Part shown: in pieces, positions 9,229 through 17,176 of the stretch
Position numbering within the stretch: the first letter of the stretch is position 1
Layout: each line of letters opens with the position of its first letter
Assembly: GCF_007833275.1 (NCBI RefSeq)
Contig: NZ_CP042241.1
Span: 992,001 to 1,056,000, forward strand
DNA from: Salarchaeum sp. JOR-1
Lineage (GTDB): Archaea; Halobacteriota; Halobacteria; Halobacteriales; Halobacteriaceae
Reading direction: 5' to 3'
Length of the DNA stretch: 64,000 nucleotides
Position numbers and translations under genes: made by a program
Notes under the pieces: model-generated
Database searches by the model: none
The model's input: the letters and a program-made list of their open reading frames with translations, nothing else
Told to the model about the DNA's origin: nothing

Positions 9229-10506
9229 TCACTTGTTCTCTCCATCGTCACCGTCATTGGTGATTGCCTGTTCTTTGAGCTTGAACGGGAGCATAGCGTA
9301 GACAAGCGCGTTCCCGAGGAGTGCATCTCGAGTCGTGTACTCGTCGGCTGCGTGAACCGTATCGGTTCCCAGCGCGAATTCGACAGTGTGAATGCCGACG
9401 TGCCGAAATTTCTTCGCGTCGCCGCCACCCGTCGCGCTCCGGCGGTAGATTTGGTCTCCAGTGATGGACTCGGCAGTCTCGGTAACGGCCGTTACGAGCG
9501 GGCTCTCGAGCGGCTCGTAGGTGCCGATGCTCCAACTCACGTCCTCAATTCCGATGCCGTCACAGCTTGCGACACACGCCCGGAGTCGCTGTAACACCTC
9601 AGACGTCTCGACACCCGCAGTCAACCGGATGTCGAGGCGCGCTTGTGCTGCGGCCGGCACGCTGTTGATCGTCTCCCCACCGTCGATCGTCCCGAGATTG
9701 ATCGTCGGCTGTTCAAAGAGGGCCCGGGCGGTCTCTCGCCCCATTGTCGGTTCATAGTACGCGACCGACTCGTCGATGATCGCGTCGACGTCCGCTGGCA
9801 GTGAGAAGCGCTCAGTCCCAAACCGTTCCCGGATCGTCTCGACCGCGTCGTAGAGTCGATCAATCGCATTCTCGCCGAGCATCGGCCGCGATCCGTGAGC
9901 AGCAGTTCCCTCAGCAGTCAGCGTCACCCAGACGCTCCCCTTGTCCGCGACAGTCACAGAGTGACGGTTCTCCGTACAGGTCGTCTCACCGATCACTGCC
10001 CAGTCCGCGTCAAGCCGCCGCTCGCTAAGGACAGTTGGGAGGCCCGCCTCCCCAGCGACTTCCTCATCGCTGACGATGACAAATTGCAGCGTGACAGGCG
10101 GCGTCGTATCAGTCTCGACGAAGGCTTTCGCTGTCGTCAGCATGGCTGCGAGCGGGCCCTTCATGTCGGTCGCGCCGCGTCCGTAGACGCGGTCGTCCTC
10201 ACGCTCGCCCAAGGGGTCGTACGTCCAGGCTGCGTCGTCGGAGGGAACCGTATCGAGGTGACCGTTGAAGATGAGCGTCTGCGCCGACGCTCCCGGGGGT
10301 GTCGCTACCAAATTCGGCTTCGCAGGATCCGCGACGACCCGTTCTGTGTCGATAGCCAGCCGCTCGAACGTCGCTTGGATCTCGTCGGCGAGGGAACGTG
10401 TGTCCCCCGGCGGGTTGCTCGTATCGAACGAGAGCAGGTGCTCGGTCTGCTCGACGAGCTGCGATTCACCCTCCTCGACGTACGTCCGAACAGCGTCCTG
10501 CGTCAC
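9229..10506 (-). CDS. M20-family metallopeptidase/deacylase (ArgE/DapE type)
   Basis: A 425-aa zinc enzyme of the M20 family, which removes acyl groups from amino acids or splits small peptides. The metal and catalytic motifs are visible: FNGHLDTVP (His ligand and catalytic Asp), GRGATDMKGPL (bridging Asp), VSDEEVAGEAG (general-base Glu and Glu ligand) and the C-terminal VHAADEY (last His ligand). The dimerisation domain lies between about residues 190 and 300 (AHGSRPMLGENAID). Substrate choice between N-acetylornithine, succinyl-diaminopimelate and other acyl amino acids cannot be made here, because no biosynthetic neighbours are present. It may be read with the kinase downstream of it on the same strand. 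Confidence 0.9.
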   Translation of the reverse strand: MTQDAVRTYVEEGESQLVEQTEHLLSFDTSNPPGDTRSLADEIQATFERLAIDTERVVADPAKPNLVATPPGASAQTLIFNGHLDTVPSDDAAWTYDPLGEREDDRVYGRGATDMKGPLAAMLTTAKAFVETDTTPPVTLQFVIVSDEEVAGEAGLPTVLSERRLDADWAVIGETTCTENRHSVTVADKGSVWVTLTAEGTAAHGSRPMLGENAIDRLYDAVETIRERFGTERFSLPADVDAIIDESVAYYEPTMGRETARALFEQPTINLGTIDGGETINSVPAAAQARLDIRLTAGVETSEVLQRLRACVASCDGIGIEDVSWSIGTYEPLESPLVTAVTETAESITGDQIYRRSATGGGDAKKFRHVGIHTVEFALGTDTVHAADEYTTRDALLGNALVYAMLPFKLKEQAITNDGDDGENK

Positions 10507-10521
10507 GAGACAGACCCCGGA

Positions 10522-10740
10522 CTACTGTTTCTCGACCGTATCGATTCCGGTCCCGGCGTAGATGGGGCATTTCTGGGTCGTCCCGGTGACCACCAGGATG
10601 CCGCCAACCAGGAGCGCCACCGTGCCGACTACTGTCCCTGCTGCCCAATACCCGCCGATGGCGAGACCGCCAGCGACCAGTGCGAGAATACCGATCCCGA
10701 TCCGGGCTTTCCCGTCCAGTGACCCCACGTTCCGTTCCAT
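10522..10740 (-). CDS. Small DUF2892-type membrane protein
   Basis: A 72-aa protein with two hydrophobic helices (GIGILALVAGGLAIGGYWAA; VVGTVALLVGGILVVTG), then a short tail with Cys (TQKCPIYAGTGID). This matches the DUF2892 fold found alone or fused to rhodanese domains in sulfur handling. A strong inverted repeat lies about 35 bp upstream of its ATG. The gene is followed after 15 bp by the M20 peptidase. Confidence 0.8.
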   Translation of the reverse strand: MERNVGSLDGKARIGIGILALVAGGLAIGGYWAAGTVVGTVALLVGGILVVTGTTQKCPIYAGTGIDTVEKQ

Positions 10741-10773
10741 ATCGGAAGATGTGTCCTCAGTAATTTAGTATAT

Positions 10774-10790
10774 TGGGATATTCCCAATAC
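10774..10790. promoter_or_regulatory. Inverted repeat, candidate operator of the DUF2892 gene
   Basis: ATTGGGA-TAT-TCCCAAT is a 7-bp perfect inverted repeat, with imperfect outer extension (TAGTAT / ACTATA). It lies 34-50 bp upstream of the ATG at 10740, overlapping where a TATA box and BRE would sit. This is the geometry of an ArsR-type or other dimeric repressor site; the regulator is not identified. Confidence 0.5.
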
Positions 10791-10883
10791 TATAGAAACC
10801 CGTTGGTGGATCTGAACAATCGAAGAGCAAGACTCAATTTCGCTATGAGAACCGACATAGCGAGTAGGGTGACCCGTGGTAGG

Positions 10884-11267
10884 TCATGCTCTTCGGAGTT
10901 CTCGAAGCCCGACGAGCAGATACACAAATCCGACGAGTCGCGTTCCAGGATACACCCAGCTCCGCCAGTCACACTGTCTACTATCGACGTACGCAAGCCT
11001 CGCCCCATAGTCAACGTAGGCCCGCGGATACAGCAAGGCTAGCAGCCCGATGAGCCCGAGAAATTGCTTGAATTGAGAATACGACTCATCGCTTCGCCAC
11101 ATGAGCCAGAGGAAGGTCAACCCCTCGAGGCGAGCACCTGGAACGACCCACGATCGGACTTCGACATCATCCGGATTGTCGAGTGCAAGCCTCTCAGCAG
11201 TGTCGATGAGCGCTGCCGGTGCGGCGACTTCGACCGTACAGATGGTGGTGAGGAGTGAGCGGAGCAT
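10884..11267 (-). CDS. Hypothetical protein with an internal repeat and a hydrophobic centre
   Basis: A 127-aa protein of unknown function. Two segments resemble each other, RSWVVPGARLEGLTFLWLM near residue 38 and RSWVYPGTRLVGFVYLLVG near residue 102, separated by a hydrophobic stretch (GLIGLLALLYPRAYVDYG). It may be a small membrane protein made by duplication of one unit. The reading frame is clean and the repeat supports it being real. No family is recognised. About 140 bp without a gene separate its start from the end of the heme-copper-like gene. Confidence 0.6.
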   Translation of the reverse strand: MLRSLLTTICTVEVAAPAALIDTAERLALDNPDDVEVRSWVVPGARLEGLTFLWLMWRSDESYSQFKQFLGLIGLLALLYPRAYVDYGARLAYVDSRQCDWRSWVYPGTRLVGFVYLLVGLRELRRA

Positions 11268-11409
11268 ACCGTAACTTCGAACTCCGGTATATTGAAGCTA
11301 GAGCACAAGTAACTCGAATCGACATCGGCGTTCAACCCGAGATAGTCGAACGTATTCGTCTGATCCCGAATATCGGGCGTGTCACCTTCGCCGATGGGTC
11401 CTCCTCAAA

Positions 11410-12732
11410 TTACTGATCACTTGGTGACGACTCCAGGCGAAGTCGCCGCCGTCCCGCGACGATCTTTGCGAGTTGGACTGCCCAGATACCGATGAGGAGG
11501 AGCCACCCGAGCCCGTGGAGATACGTCGCAAACGTCTGATCCTGAAAGAAAAACCCAAGCCCAACAGCCAGAACAGCGACGTTCCACGCGACGAGCGTCC
11601 ACAGTGATATCCCTGCGGGAATTTCATCTACGGGGAGTAGATCGGTCGGGTTGGCTCGGTCTTTGAGGCCGAGAGCACCGTCGATCATGCAGGGGAGATT
11701 GCGGAAGTAGGCACGCAACCCGGCGAGTGCGATTGGCAGCGCCCAGCCGAGGAAGAAAAAGTGAAGCGCGCCCTGCTCGACCCACGTGCTCCGAATCCCG
11801 AGTGGAAGGCCAAACAAGAGGAACGGTGCGAACACGGCCGGTCCGAGAATCCAGATTTGTGCCGTCAGCAGCGTTCGGGCAATCGACGACCGAGTCCCTG
11901 ATTGATAGGTCCGTGCGAGGTTGTAGAAGTACAGCACGAATCCAGTCCCATACAGGACGAGTCCCGGCATCGTGACCAGTCGCCCCATCCCGAGCCAGGG
12001 CCCGATAATGAGCGGGAAGATACCAGCGGCGAGGAGCCAGAATGAGGCGTTCTTGAGTCGGTCGCTATAGAGGTCGGTCTGTGTCAAGCGAGGCAGCAGG
12101 TTGTACAGGGTGCCGATGGCTGCGAGGCCGAGGAACCCCCATGCATTCGCGTGGACGTGCGCTTCACGAAGACCGTGCCACCCACCAGGAACTTGCCAGG
12201 GGTGACTGAACAACCCGATGGCATAGAGAATCCCGAACAGGAAGACGAATACCGAGAGCAGATAGAGACCAATCGTCGTATCCCACGCCTGCTCACCGTC
12301 GCTTTTCATGACCATAGCGACGAGCAGCAAGAATACGGCCAGCGTCGTGAACCAGATCAGCGCGAGGCCGACGTCAAAGGCGAGTGTCCTCCCATAGGCA
12401 CGGCCGTACCAGAGAACGAGAAACCCGCCATTCAACGCGAGGAAGATACTCCTGAGTGTCCGCCTGGATGGGAGTGGTCGCCTGAGTTTCCTGGCTGTTA
12501 GCTGTGGGAGCATGCCGAACAGCACCTGCGTGAAGCCGCCGATCGTCACATAGTGAATGTGGCTCCAGGTCATCCAGCCGACGATCGGAACGAGATCGAA
12601 CTCCATCAGGCCGCGGTACACGGCGAAGACGAGACCGACCCCGATAAACAACACACCGGCAGCATGAAACGGTGTGAACCGGAGTGGTTCTGCTGCGTCA
12701 CTCGGTGACGATAAGATTTCGTTGGTGGACAT
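11410..12732 (-). CDS. Heme-copper oxidase subunit I-like membrane protein
   Basis: A 440-aa protein with about 12 membrane helices. His-containing helices fit a heme protein related to cbb3 oxidase/NO reductase subunit I or NnrS: WSHIHYVTIGG, EAHVHANAWG and QGALHFFFLG. The full set of copper-B ligands of a catalytic oxidase is not obvious and no subunit II neighbour exists, so it may be a heme-binding relative involved in NO or oxygen handling instead of a terminal oxidase. ATG 12732 starts a short soluble leader before the first helix; a longer in-frame start would overlap the divergent promoter. The HTH_10 regulator gene diverges 116 bp away. Confidence 0.75.
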   Translation of the reverse strand: MSTNEILSSPSDAAEPLRFTPFHAAGVLFIGVGLVFAVYRGLMEFDLVPIVGWMTWSHIHYVTIGGFTQVLFGMLPQLTARKLRRPLPSRRTLRSIFLALNGGFLVLWYGRAYGRTLAFDVGLALIWFTTLAVFLLLVAMVMKSDGEQAWDTTIGLYLLSVFVFLFGILYAIGLFSHPWQVPGGWHGLREAHVHANAWGFLGLAAIGTLYNLLPRLTQTDLYSDRLKNASFWLLAAGIFPLIIGPWLGMGRLVTMPGLVLYGTGFVLYFYNLARTYQSGTRSSIARTLLTAQIWILGPAVFAPFLLFGLPLGIRSTWVEQGALHFFFLGWALPIALAGLRAYFRNLPCMIDGALGLKDRANPTDLLPVDEIPAGISLWTLVAWNVAVLAVGLGFFFQDQTFATYLHGLGWLLLIGIWAVQLAKIVAGRRRLRLESSPSDQ

Positions 12733-12848
12733 CAAGGGAGAATACTTGTGAGAGTCCGTTATTCGTTTGCGCGAAGATGCGAGCCAGTTGCTAATATATT
12801 CGCACCTAGGGTTAACCGAGCCAGCCACCTATCACTCGATATCCGTCG

Positions 12849-13499
12849 ATGCCACACGCGAAACTAACGATAGATGTCCCCGCGGAGACCTGGATCGGTG
12901 ACGTCTCTGCGCAGCATCCGGATCTCCGCTTCGAAGTTGTCGCTGCGATGCCCGGTGAAGACACCGGGATCGCGCTGGTTCGACTTCGAACCGACGATCC
13001 GCTCTCCATCATTACTGAAATCCGGGAGCGAGCGGACATCGATGAATTAGAATTGCTCTGGAAATACGAGGACGAGGCGCTCTTGCAGATCGAATCATCG
13101 AACCCACTGCTGTTATTGCCTGTTTGGCGATCCGGGGTTCCGCTCACGACGCCGTTCGAGATTCAGGATCGACGAGCGACTTGGGAGATGATGACCTCGA
13201 ACAGTCGGTTGTCCCGACTTCGTACACAGCTTGACGAGTTTGGAATCGGGTTCTCGATTGAGTTCGTTCGGGATGTCGGCGCGAGTCAGGCGGATCAGTT
13301 GCTGACAGACCGCCAGCAAGAAGTGTTGTTCACAGCGGCCGAGAACGGCTATTATCAGGCCCCACGCGAAGCGACGCTCGGGGACATTGCAGACACGCTC
13401 GATATTGCGAATGCGACGTGTAGCGACGTGTTACACCGAGCGGAAGGCCATATTATCCACTGGTTCATCGACGAACACATGAGAGTTGAGGTCGGGTAG
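12849..13499 (+). CDS. HTH_10 (bacterio-opsin activator type) transcription regulator
   Basis: A 216-aa single-module regulator. A ligand-binding-like N-terminal domain (about 1-150) is followed by the HTH_10 domain (LTDRQQEVLFTAAENGYY, then a helix-turn-helix around ADTLDIANATCSDVL). It belongs to the haloarchaeal Bat/DmsR/NarO-like group, of which some members govern anaerobic respiration genes. It is divergent from the heme-copper-oxidase-like gene, so control of that gene is the simplest inference. No Cys cluster of the NarO type is visible. Confidence 0.85.
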   Translation: MPHAKLTIDVPAETWIGDVSAQHPDLRFEVVAAMPGEDTGIALVRLRTDDPLSIITEIRERADIDELELLWKYEDEALLQIESSNPLLLLPVWRSGVPLTTPFEIQDRRATWEMMTSNSRLSRLRTQLDEFGIGFSIEFVRDVGASQADQLLTDRQQEVLFTAAENGYYQAPREATLGDIADTLDIANATCSDVLHRAEGHIIHWFIDEHMRVEVG

Positions 13500-13623
13500 T
13501 GAACGACACACGTTGAGCTGGTCTTCTCGGTGAATCCGCTTTTCGCCATCTACTTCGTTAGAGAATGAAGTCAAAACAGCGAGGTCCGACCCACCGGTAT
13601 GCGGTTAGGGTTCATTGGGGGAA

Positions 13624-14148
13624 TTACTTGTCTCGGTACGCACGGACGAACGCGCGACGCAAGACAGTCAGAAGCACGTACGTCTCGTATTTCTGCGTCC
13701 GGCAGTGTTCGCAGGGTTGCATCTCGGCCGTAATGTCGTCAATCACGTCCTCGTACTCCTCGGTCAGCGTTGCGAGTGCCGCCTCGATCTGGGGTTGGAC
13801 TGAATCAGTCATCTCGTCGATCGCTGGCTCGGACGTCTCTGGGAGCGAGTAAGAGAGGACGATCGTGTTCGCTCCATAGTATTTCGTCGTGCCGCCTCGC
13901 CCCTCTTCGAATCGAACGACATCCACGAGCCCTGCGTCGCGGAGTTCATTGATATGATGACGGACGGTGTTCTCAGTCCGGTCGATCCCCCTGTCCGCGA
14001 GTTGTTCGTGAACCTCACCCGCGGTCAAGGCGGCATCCGCGAGGATGTCGAGGATCATCGCCCGCATCGGCTCATCGATTGCATCAGACACCCGCGTGTC
14101 GCGGACGGCAATGTCCTCGAGTTGGTGGCCAGAATCGAACGCACTCAT
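13624..14148 (-). CDS. ArsR-like winged-helix regulator with a C-terminal Cys motif
   Basis: A 174-aa protein. Residues 18-95 form a winged helix (helix-turn-helix in AALTAGEVHEQL to TENTVRHHINEL, then the wing GRGGTTKYYG). The C-terminal part carries EMQPCEHCRTQK, a CxxC pair that could bind metal or sense redox state. The gene stands alone, transcribed away from the DUF7521-like/wHTH pair. The target is unknown; metal or thiol sensing is an inference from the CxxC. Confidence 0.85.
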   Translation of the reverse strand: MSAFDSGHQLEDIAVRDTRVSDAIDEPMRAMILDILADAALTAGEVHEQLADRGIDRTENTVRHHINELRDAGLVDVVRFEEGRGGTTKYYGANTIVLSYSLPETSEPAIDEMTDSVQPQIEAALATLTEEYEDVIDDITAEMQPCEHCRTQKYETYVLLTVLRRAFVRAYRDK

Positions 14149-14362
14149 GGATGAATTGAAGCCGTGCGCGGGATTAAGTATTGACGACCGGGTGCCATCT
14201 GCGAGCCGAACGTCATCGGGATTTGATGAGGATCAGCACCAGAATCCGTATTGTGGTTGGATTCGACGGTTGGACGCCAACCGTTTTAGCAGGAAGGCAC
14301 CTCGGTTGAGATGTATCGACCGTTGAGTAGCTCGCATCGGTCGTGGTCAAAACTAACAGCCT
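14149..14362. other. Divergent promoter region
   Basis: This is a 214-bp gene-free stretch between two divergent genes. It contains AT-rich patches suited to TATA elements on both strands (for example TTAAGTATTGAC near 14172-14184), but no convincing operator or RNA. Confidence 0.4.
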
Positions 14363-14650
14363 ATGCCACTCGCTCAACTCCTCGAACAGTACGTTAGCCT
14401 CGGCATTTTCGTCCTCGCCACAGGGCTTAGCATCCTCAGCTACCTCGCATGGCGACGCGAGCACGACCGGCGCATGCGGATCGTCACCGTCGGGTACGGG
14501 ATGTTCGCTGTCTACGGACTCATCGTGTTCCTCGAACACCCCTTGCTACCATACTTGCCATACGCGACGCTGGAACTGCTCGAACACGGGAGTGCGATCC
14601 TCATCCTCGGGGGTTTACTGGCGTTTTTCGTCGCTCTGACGCGGGACTAA
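14363..14650 (+). CDS. Small membrane protein, DUF7521-like
   Basis: A 95-aa protein with three hydrophobic helices (VSLGIFVLATGLSILSYLA; VGYGMFAVYGLIVFL; AILILGGLLAFFVAL). It resembles the haloarchaeal DUF7521 type, which is often paired with a winged-helix regulator, as here: the next gene starts 3 bp later. The pairing suggests a membrane partner that tunes or is tuned by that regulator. No catalytic residues are seen. The family name is from memory. Confidence 0.75.
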   Translation: MPLAQLLEQYVSLGIFVLATGLSILSYLAWRREHDRRMRIVTVGYGMFAVYGLIVFLEHPLLPYLPYATLELLEHGSAILILGGLLAFFVALTRD

Positions 14651-14653
14651 GCA

Positions 14654-15175
14654 ATGTCTGACCCGGACCTCGAACTGGCTTCCCGGCGGGAAATCTACCA
14701 GCAGATAGCCGACACCCCGGGCATCCATTTCCGTGCGCTTCTCGATACTCTCGACTACGCACAAGGAACGCTCCAGTATCACCTCCGCCAGCTCGCCGAC
14801 GAGAACCTCATCGAGGTCTCGGACGATGGGAAGTACACGCGGTACTATCCAGCTGCCGAGTTCGACGAAACCGACCAAGTCGTGATGAACGCGCTGCGGC
14901 GCGAATACAGCCGCCGCATCCTCGCGCACCTCCTCGTGGACGGTCCACTCTCGACGACCGAACTAAGCGATCGCCTCGACAAGGCCAAATCGACGGTCTC
15001 GTGGCACCTCTCGAATCTCGCTGACGCCGACCTCGTCACGAACGAACGCGACGGCCGGAGCGTCGTCTACGCCGTCAGCGACCCCGACCGAGTCAAATAC
15101 CTGTACACGATCCACCGTCGGTCGTTCACCGACAAAGTCGTTGACCGCTTACTCGGCCTGTGGGAGAATTATTGA
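14654..15175 (+). CDS. Double winged-helix transcription regulator
   Basis: A 173-aa protein with two tandem ArsR-like winged helices: residues 10-70 (GIHFRALLDTLDYAQGTLQY) and 80-150 (SRRILAHLLVDGPLSTTELS, KAKSTVSWHLSNL). This arrangement is common in haloarchaeal repressors. It follows the small membrane protein after 3 bp (one operon) and its 3' end overlaps the convergent ferric-reductase-like gene by 7 bp, which suggests a link to that redox operon. No ligand residues are obvious. Confidence 0.85.
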   Translation: MSDPDLELASRREIYQQIADTPGIHFRALLDTLDYAQGTLQYHLRQLADENLIEVSDDGKYTRYYPAAEFDETDQVVMNALRREYSRRILAHLLVDGPLSTTELSDRLDKAKSTVSWHLSNLADADLVTNERDGRSVVYAVSDPDRVKYLYTIHRRSFTDKVVDRLLGLWENY

Positions 15176-15714
15176 CTTGTGGACGCGGCCGGTGCGATCC
15201 CCCGCAAGACGAATACGCGCAAGAGGAGGACGTAGACGAGAAACGCCACCGAGGGCCCCAGCACGGGACGAACGAGTCCCAGCAGATCGGTGCCGATTGC
15301 TGCCGCGTGAATCGTCCCAAAGGCGAACCCGGCGTATGCGAACGAGTGAACGACGCGCGGGCCCCACGGCCGCTGGAAGCGGTTTGCGTCGGTGAAGCCC
15401 AATACCGCCACGACGAGCATGAGGAGCGCGCCCACCCCGACGGCGATGCCACCAAGGAAGTACGTCATTGAGTACGCAGGCGCCGGGGCCTGCCCGGTGA
15501 TGACGAACCATGTATCCAACACGCCGAGCCCTGCGTGGAGCAGCGTGACGATCATCGCGAACACCGAGACTTCGATGTGGACGCGTTGGGCAGCCTCGTG
15601 GAGCACACCGAACGACGCCGTATTGTAGAGAATACCCGTCAGTACTGCCAGGTATAGCGCTGGATACGCGACGAGGGCGGCCCCGCGATCGAGATACCAG
15701 ATGATGGCCGACAT
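15169..15714 (-). CDS. Ferric-reductase-like bis-heme transmembrane protein
   Basis: A 181-aa protein with about five membrane helices. Two helices each carry a pair of His 13-14 residues apart (VHIEVSVFAMIVTLLHAG and VVHSFAYAGFAFGTIHAA), the signature of ferric reductase/YedZ-type domains that hold two b hemes stacked across the membrane. An Arg early in the first helix (LDRGAALVAYPAL) also fits. No soluble flavin or NAD domain is fused. Its ATG overlaps the stop of the TSP3 gene by one base, and it is the last gene of an operon with ApbE. Expected role: moving electrons across the membrane. Confidence 0.82.
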   Translation of the reverse strand: MSAIIWYLDRGAALVAYPALYLAVLTGILYNTASFGVLHEAAQRVHIEVSVFAMIVTLLHAGLGVLDTWFVITGQAPAPAYSMTYFLGGIAVGVGALLMLVVAVLGFTDANRFQRPWGPRVVHSFAYAGFAFGTIHAAAIGTDLLGLVRPVLGPSVAFLVYVLLLRVFVLRGIAPAASTSQ

Positions 15715-16001
15715 TACGACGCCCCCGTCGTCGCCACGATGTCGGGACAGCCGTCCGCATCCTGGAAGCTATTCGTCGTCTCGGGCCGCGTCGGACACCG
15801 GTCCGTGGAATCGGTGATGCCGTCGCCGTCGTAATCGTCCGGTGCTTGTCGCGTCGAAACGACCTGGTTGACGAGGTCGTTCTGCTGTTCTTCGGTTGCC
15901 TGCGCAGCACGCACGTCCCCGACCTGCCACAGTACTGGGACCGCTGCGACGAGGACGACGATTGCGACGACCGTGATTCGTTGTTTATGCGTCCAAGACA
16001 T
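15714..16001 (-). CDS. Small anchored protein with a thrombospondin type-3 calcium motif
   Basis: A 95-aa protein. One N-terminal hydrophobic helix (TVVAIVVLVAAVPVLWQVG) acts as a signal anchor, leaving about 70 residues outside. The outer part holds a TSP3-type calcium loop (DDYDGDGITDSTDRCP), a second short acidic loop (QDADGCPD) and a Cys pair. It ends with ATTGAS at the C-terminus; TGAS resembles the [S/T]GA[S/T] core that ApbE enzymes flavinylate. ATG 16001 overlaps the ApbE 3' end by 17 bp. This makes it a candidate flavin or metal-binding partner (inference). Confidence 0.75.
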   Translation of the reverse strand: MSWTHKQRITVVAIVVLVAAVPVLWQVGDVRAAQATEEQQNDLVNQVVSTRQAPDDYDGDGITDSTDRCPTRPETTNSFQDADGCPDIVATTGAS

Positions 16002-16851
16002 GGGCGTCGAATCCGTTGGTCGGATGAAAGACACCGTCGTGAATGACGAGCGCTTCCACTCCGTCCCAGTCGTCTGCGAGCGTCTGTGCCTCGGCGAGGG
16101 GAAGGGCAGCCAGTGTCGTCGCAAGCGCGTCGGCCTCCATACAATCCCGTCGTGCGACAACAGTGACTGACTCGTGACGCGAGCCAAGCGACTCGGCTTG
16201 CGGGTTGTAGACGTGGTCGGTGCCGTTCCGTTCGCGGCGGTACTCACCGGACGTTGCGATGTGCCAGTCTGTCTCCAAGATTTTCAACGGCGTATCGTCG
16301 CCGTAAGGGCTCTCGATAGCGACCGGCCCCGACGGGGGAGACATGTCGCCGCCGCCACTGACGAATCCGCGTCGGCCGGGGCTGGCGAGTGTCTCTGCGG
16401 TTCGATCAACGATGTACCCTTTGGCGAGACCATTGAGATCGAGTGCGACATCAGTGGTGACTTGGTCGCCGTCGAGCTGGACTGTTCCGGTGTCGAACGT
16501 TTCCGGCAGCGAGTCGCTGTCGCCGCGCAGGAACGCTTTTAGGGCGTGTTCGACACGGCCCTGATGAATGTCGAAGACGCCATCCGTGCGGTCGAAGTAT
16601 TCGAGTCCACGGCGGACGATCCGTGCGACGTGCCTGTTCGTGACCGTTCCCTCGTTGTTCAGCTGACTGACCGCACTCGTCGTCTCGAATGCGTTCAGTT
16701 GGCCTTCAAGCGAGTCAGCTGTCTCCCGCGCATCGGATACGGCAGCGTTAACCCGCAGTCCCGTAGCCTCAACGACGAACGTCGTATCGCAGCAGCTGAA
16801 CTCACGGTGCGCGTCACCAACCCGCTCGTAGAGGTCAACGAGGGTTCCCAT
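15985..16851 (-). CDS. apbE: ApbE-family FAD:protein FMN transferase
   Basis: A 288-aa enzyme of the ApbE family, which moves FMN from FAD to Thr/Ser of target proteins using Mg2+. Visible motifs: LNAFETTSAVSQLN (substrate loop), the family core VALDLNGLAKGYIVD, GRRGFVSGGGDM, and the C-terminal metal site (RDCMEADALATTLAAL). No signal peptide is seen from ATG 16851, so action in the cytoplasm is likelier. It sits second in an operon with an anchored acidic protein, a TSP3 protein and a ferric-reductase-like protein. No FMN_bind-domain target is present in the window. Confidence 0.88.
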   Translation of the reverse strand: MGTLVDLYERVGDAHREFSCCDTTFVVEATGLRVNAAVSDARETADSLEGQLNAFETTSAVSQLNNEGTVTNRHVARIVRRGLEYFDRTDGVFDIHQGRVEHALKAFLRGDSDSLPETFDTGTVQLDGDQVTTDVALDLNGLAKGYIVDRTAETLASPGRRGFVSGGGDMSPPSGPVAIESPYGDDTPLKILETDWHIATSGEYRRERNGTDHVYNPQAESLGSRHESVTVVARRDCMEADALATTLAALPLAEAQTLADDWDGVEALVIHDGVFHPTNGFDAHVLDA

Positions 16852-16858
16852 TCTGGGC

Positions 16859-17176
16859 TCACTCTTCCTCCTCGTGGTCTTCACCCTCTCCGTCGTCTTC
16901 GCCTTCGTCGTGGTCGTCCTCGTACTCCTCATGTTCGTCCTCCTCGTGCTCAGACTGCGTCTGGACTGCTGGCGTGAAGTCCTGGTTCGGGGTTGGAGCG
17001 TCGGCAGCAACCTGTTGAGGTGTATCTGCGTTCGTCGGTCCCGCTTGGCCTGCCTGTTCACCCGATTGTGTGAAACCAGTAAGTGGGCCAGCGAGGCCAA
17101 CAGCAACGATCGCTGTAAGGAGCGCACCCACGAGGGTAAACGCGACAAGTTTGTTGGTTGGGACTGGAATCCGCAT
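16859..17176 (-). CDS. Anchored protein with a His/Asp/Glu-rich tail
   Basis: A 105-aa protein. It has an N-terminal membrane helix (LVAFTLVGALLTAIVAVGLA), a Gln/Pro/Thr-rich linker, and a last 30 residues almost wholly Glu, Asp and His (for example EHEEDEHEEYEDDHDEGEDD). The tail should bind divalent or ferric metal on the outer face. It is the first gene of the ApbE operon (7-bp gap), which suggests metal capture or delivery to the reductase. A general halophile acidic tail is the alternative, but the repeated His is unusual for that. Confidence 0.75.
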   Translation of the reverse strand: MRIPVPTNKLVAFTLVGALLTAIVAVGLAGPLTGFTQSGEQAGQAGPTNADTPQQVAADAPTPNQDFTPAVQTQSEHEEDEHEEYEDDHDEGEDDGEGEDHEEEE

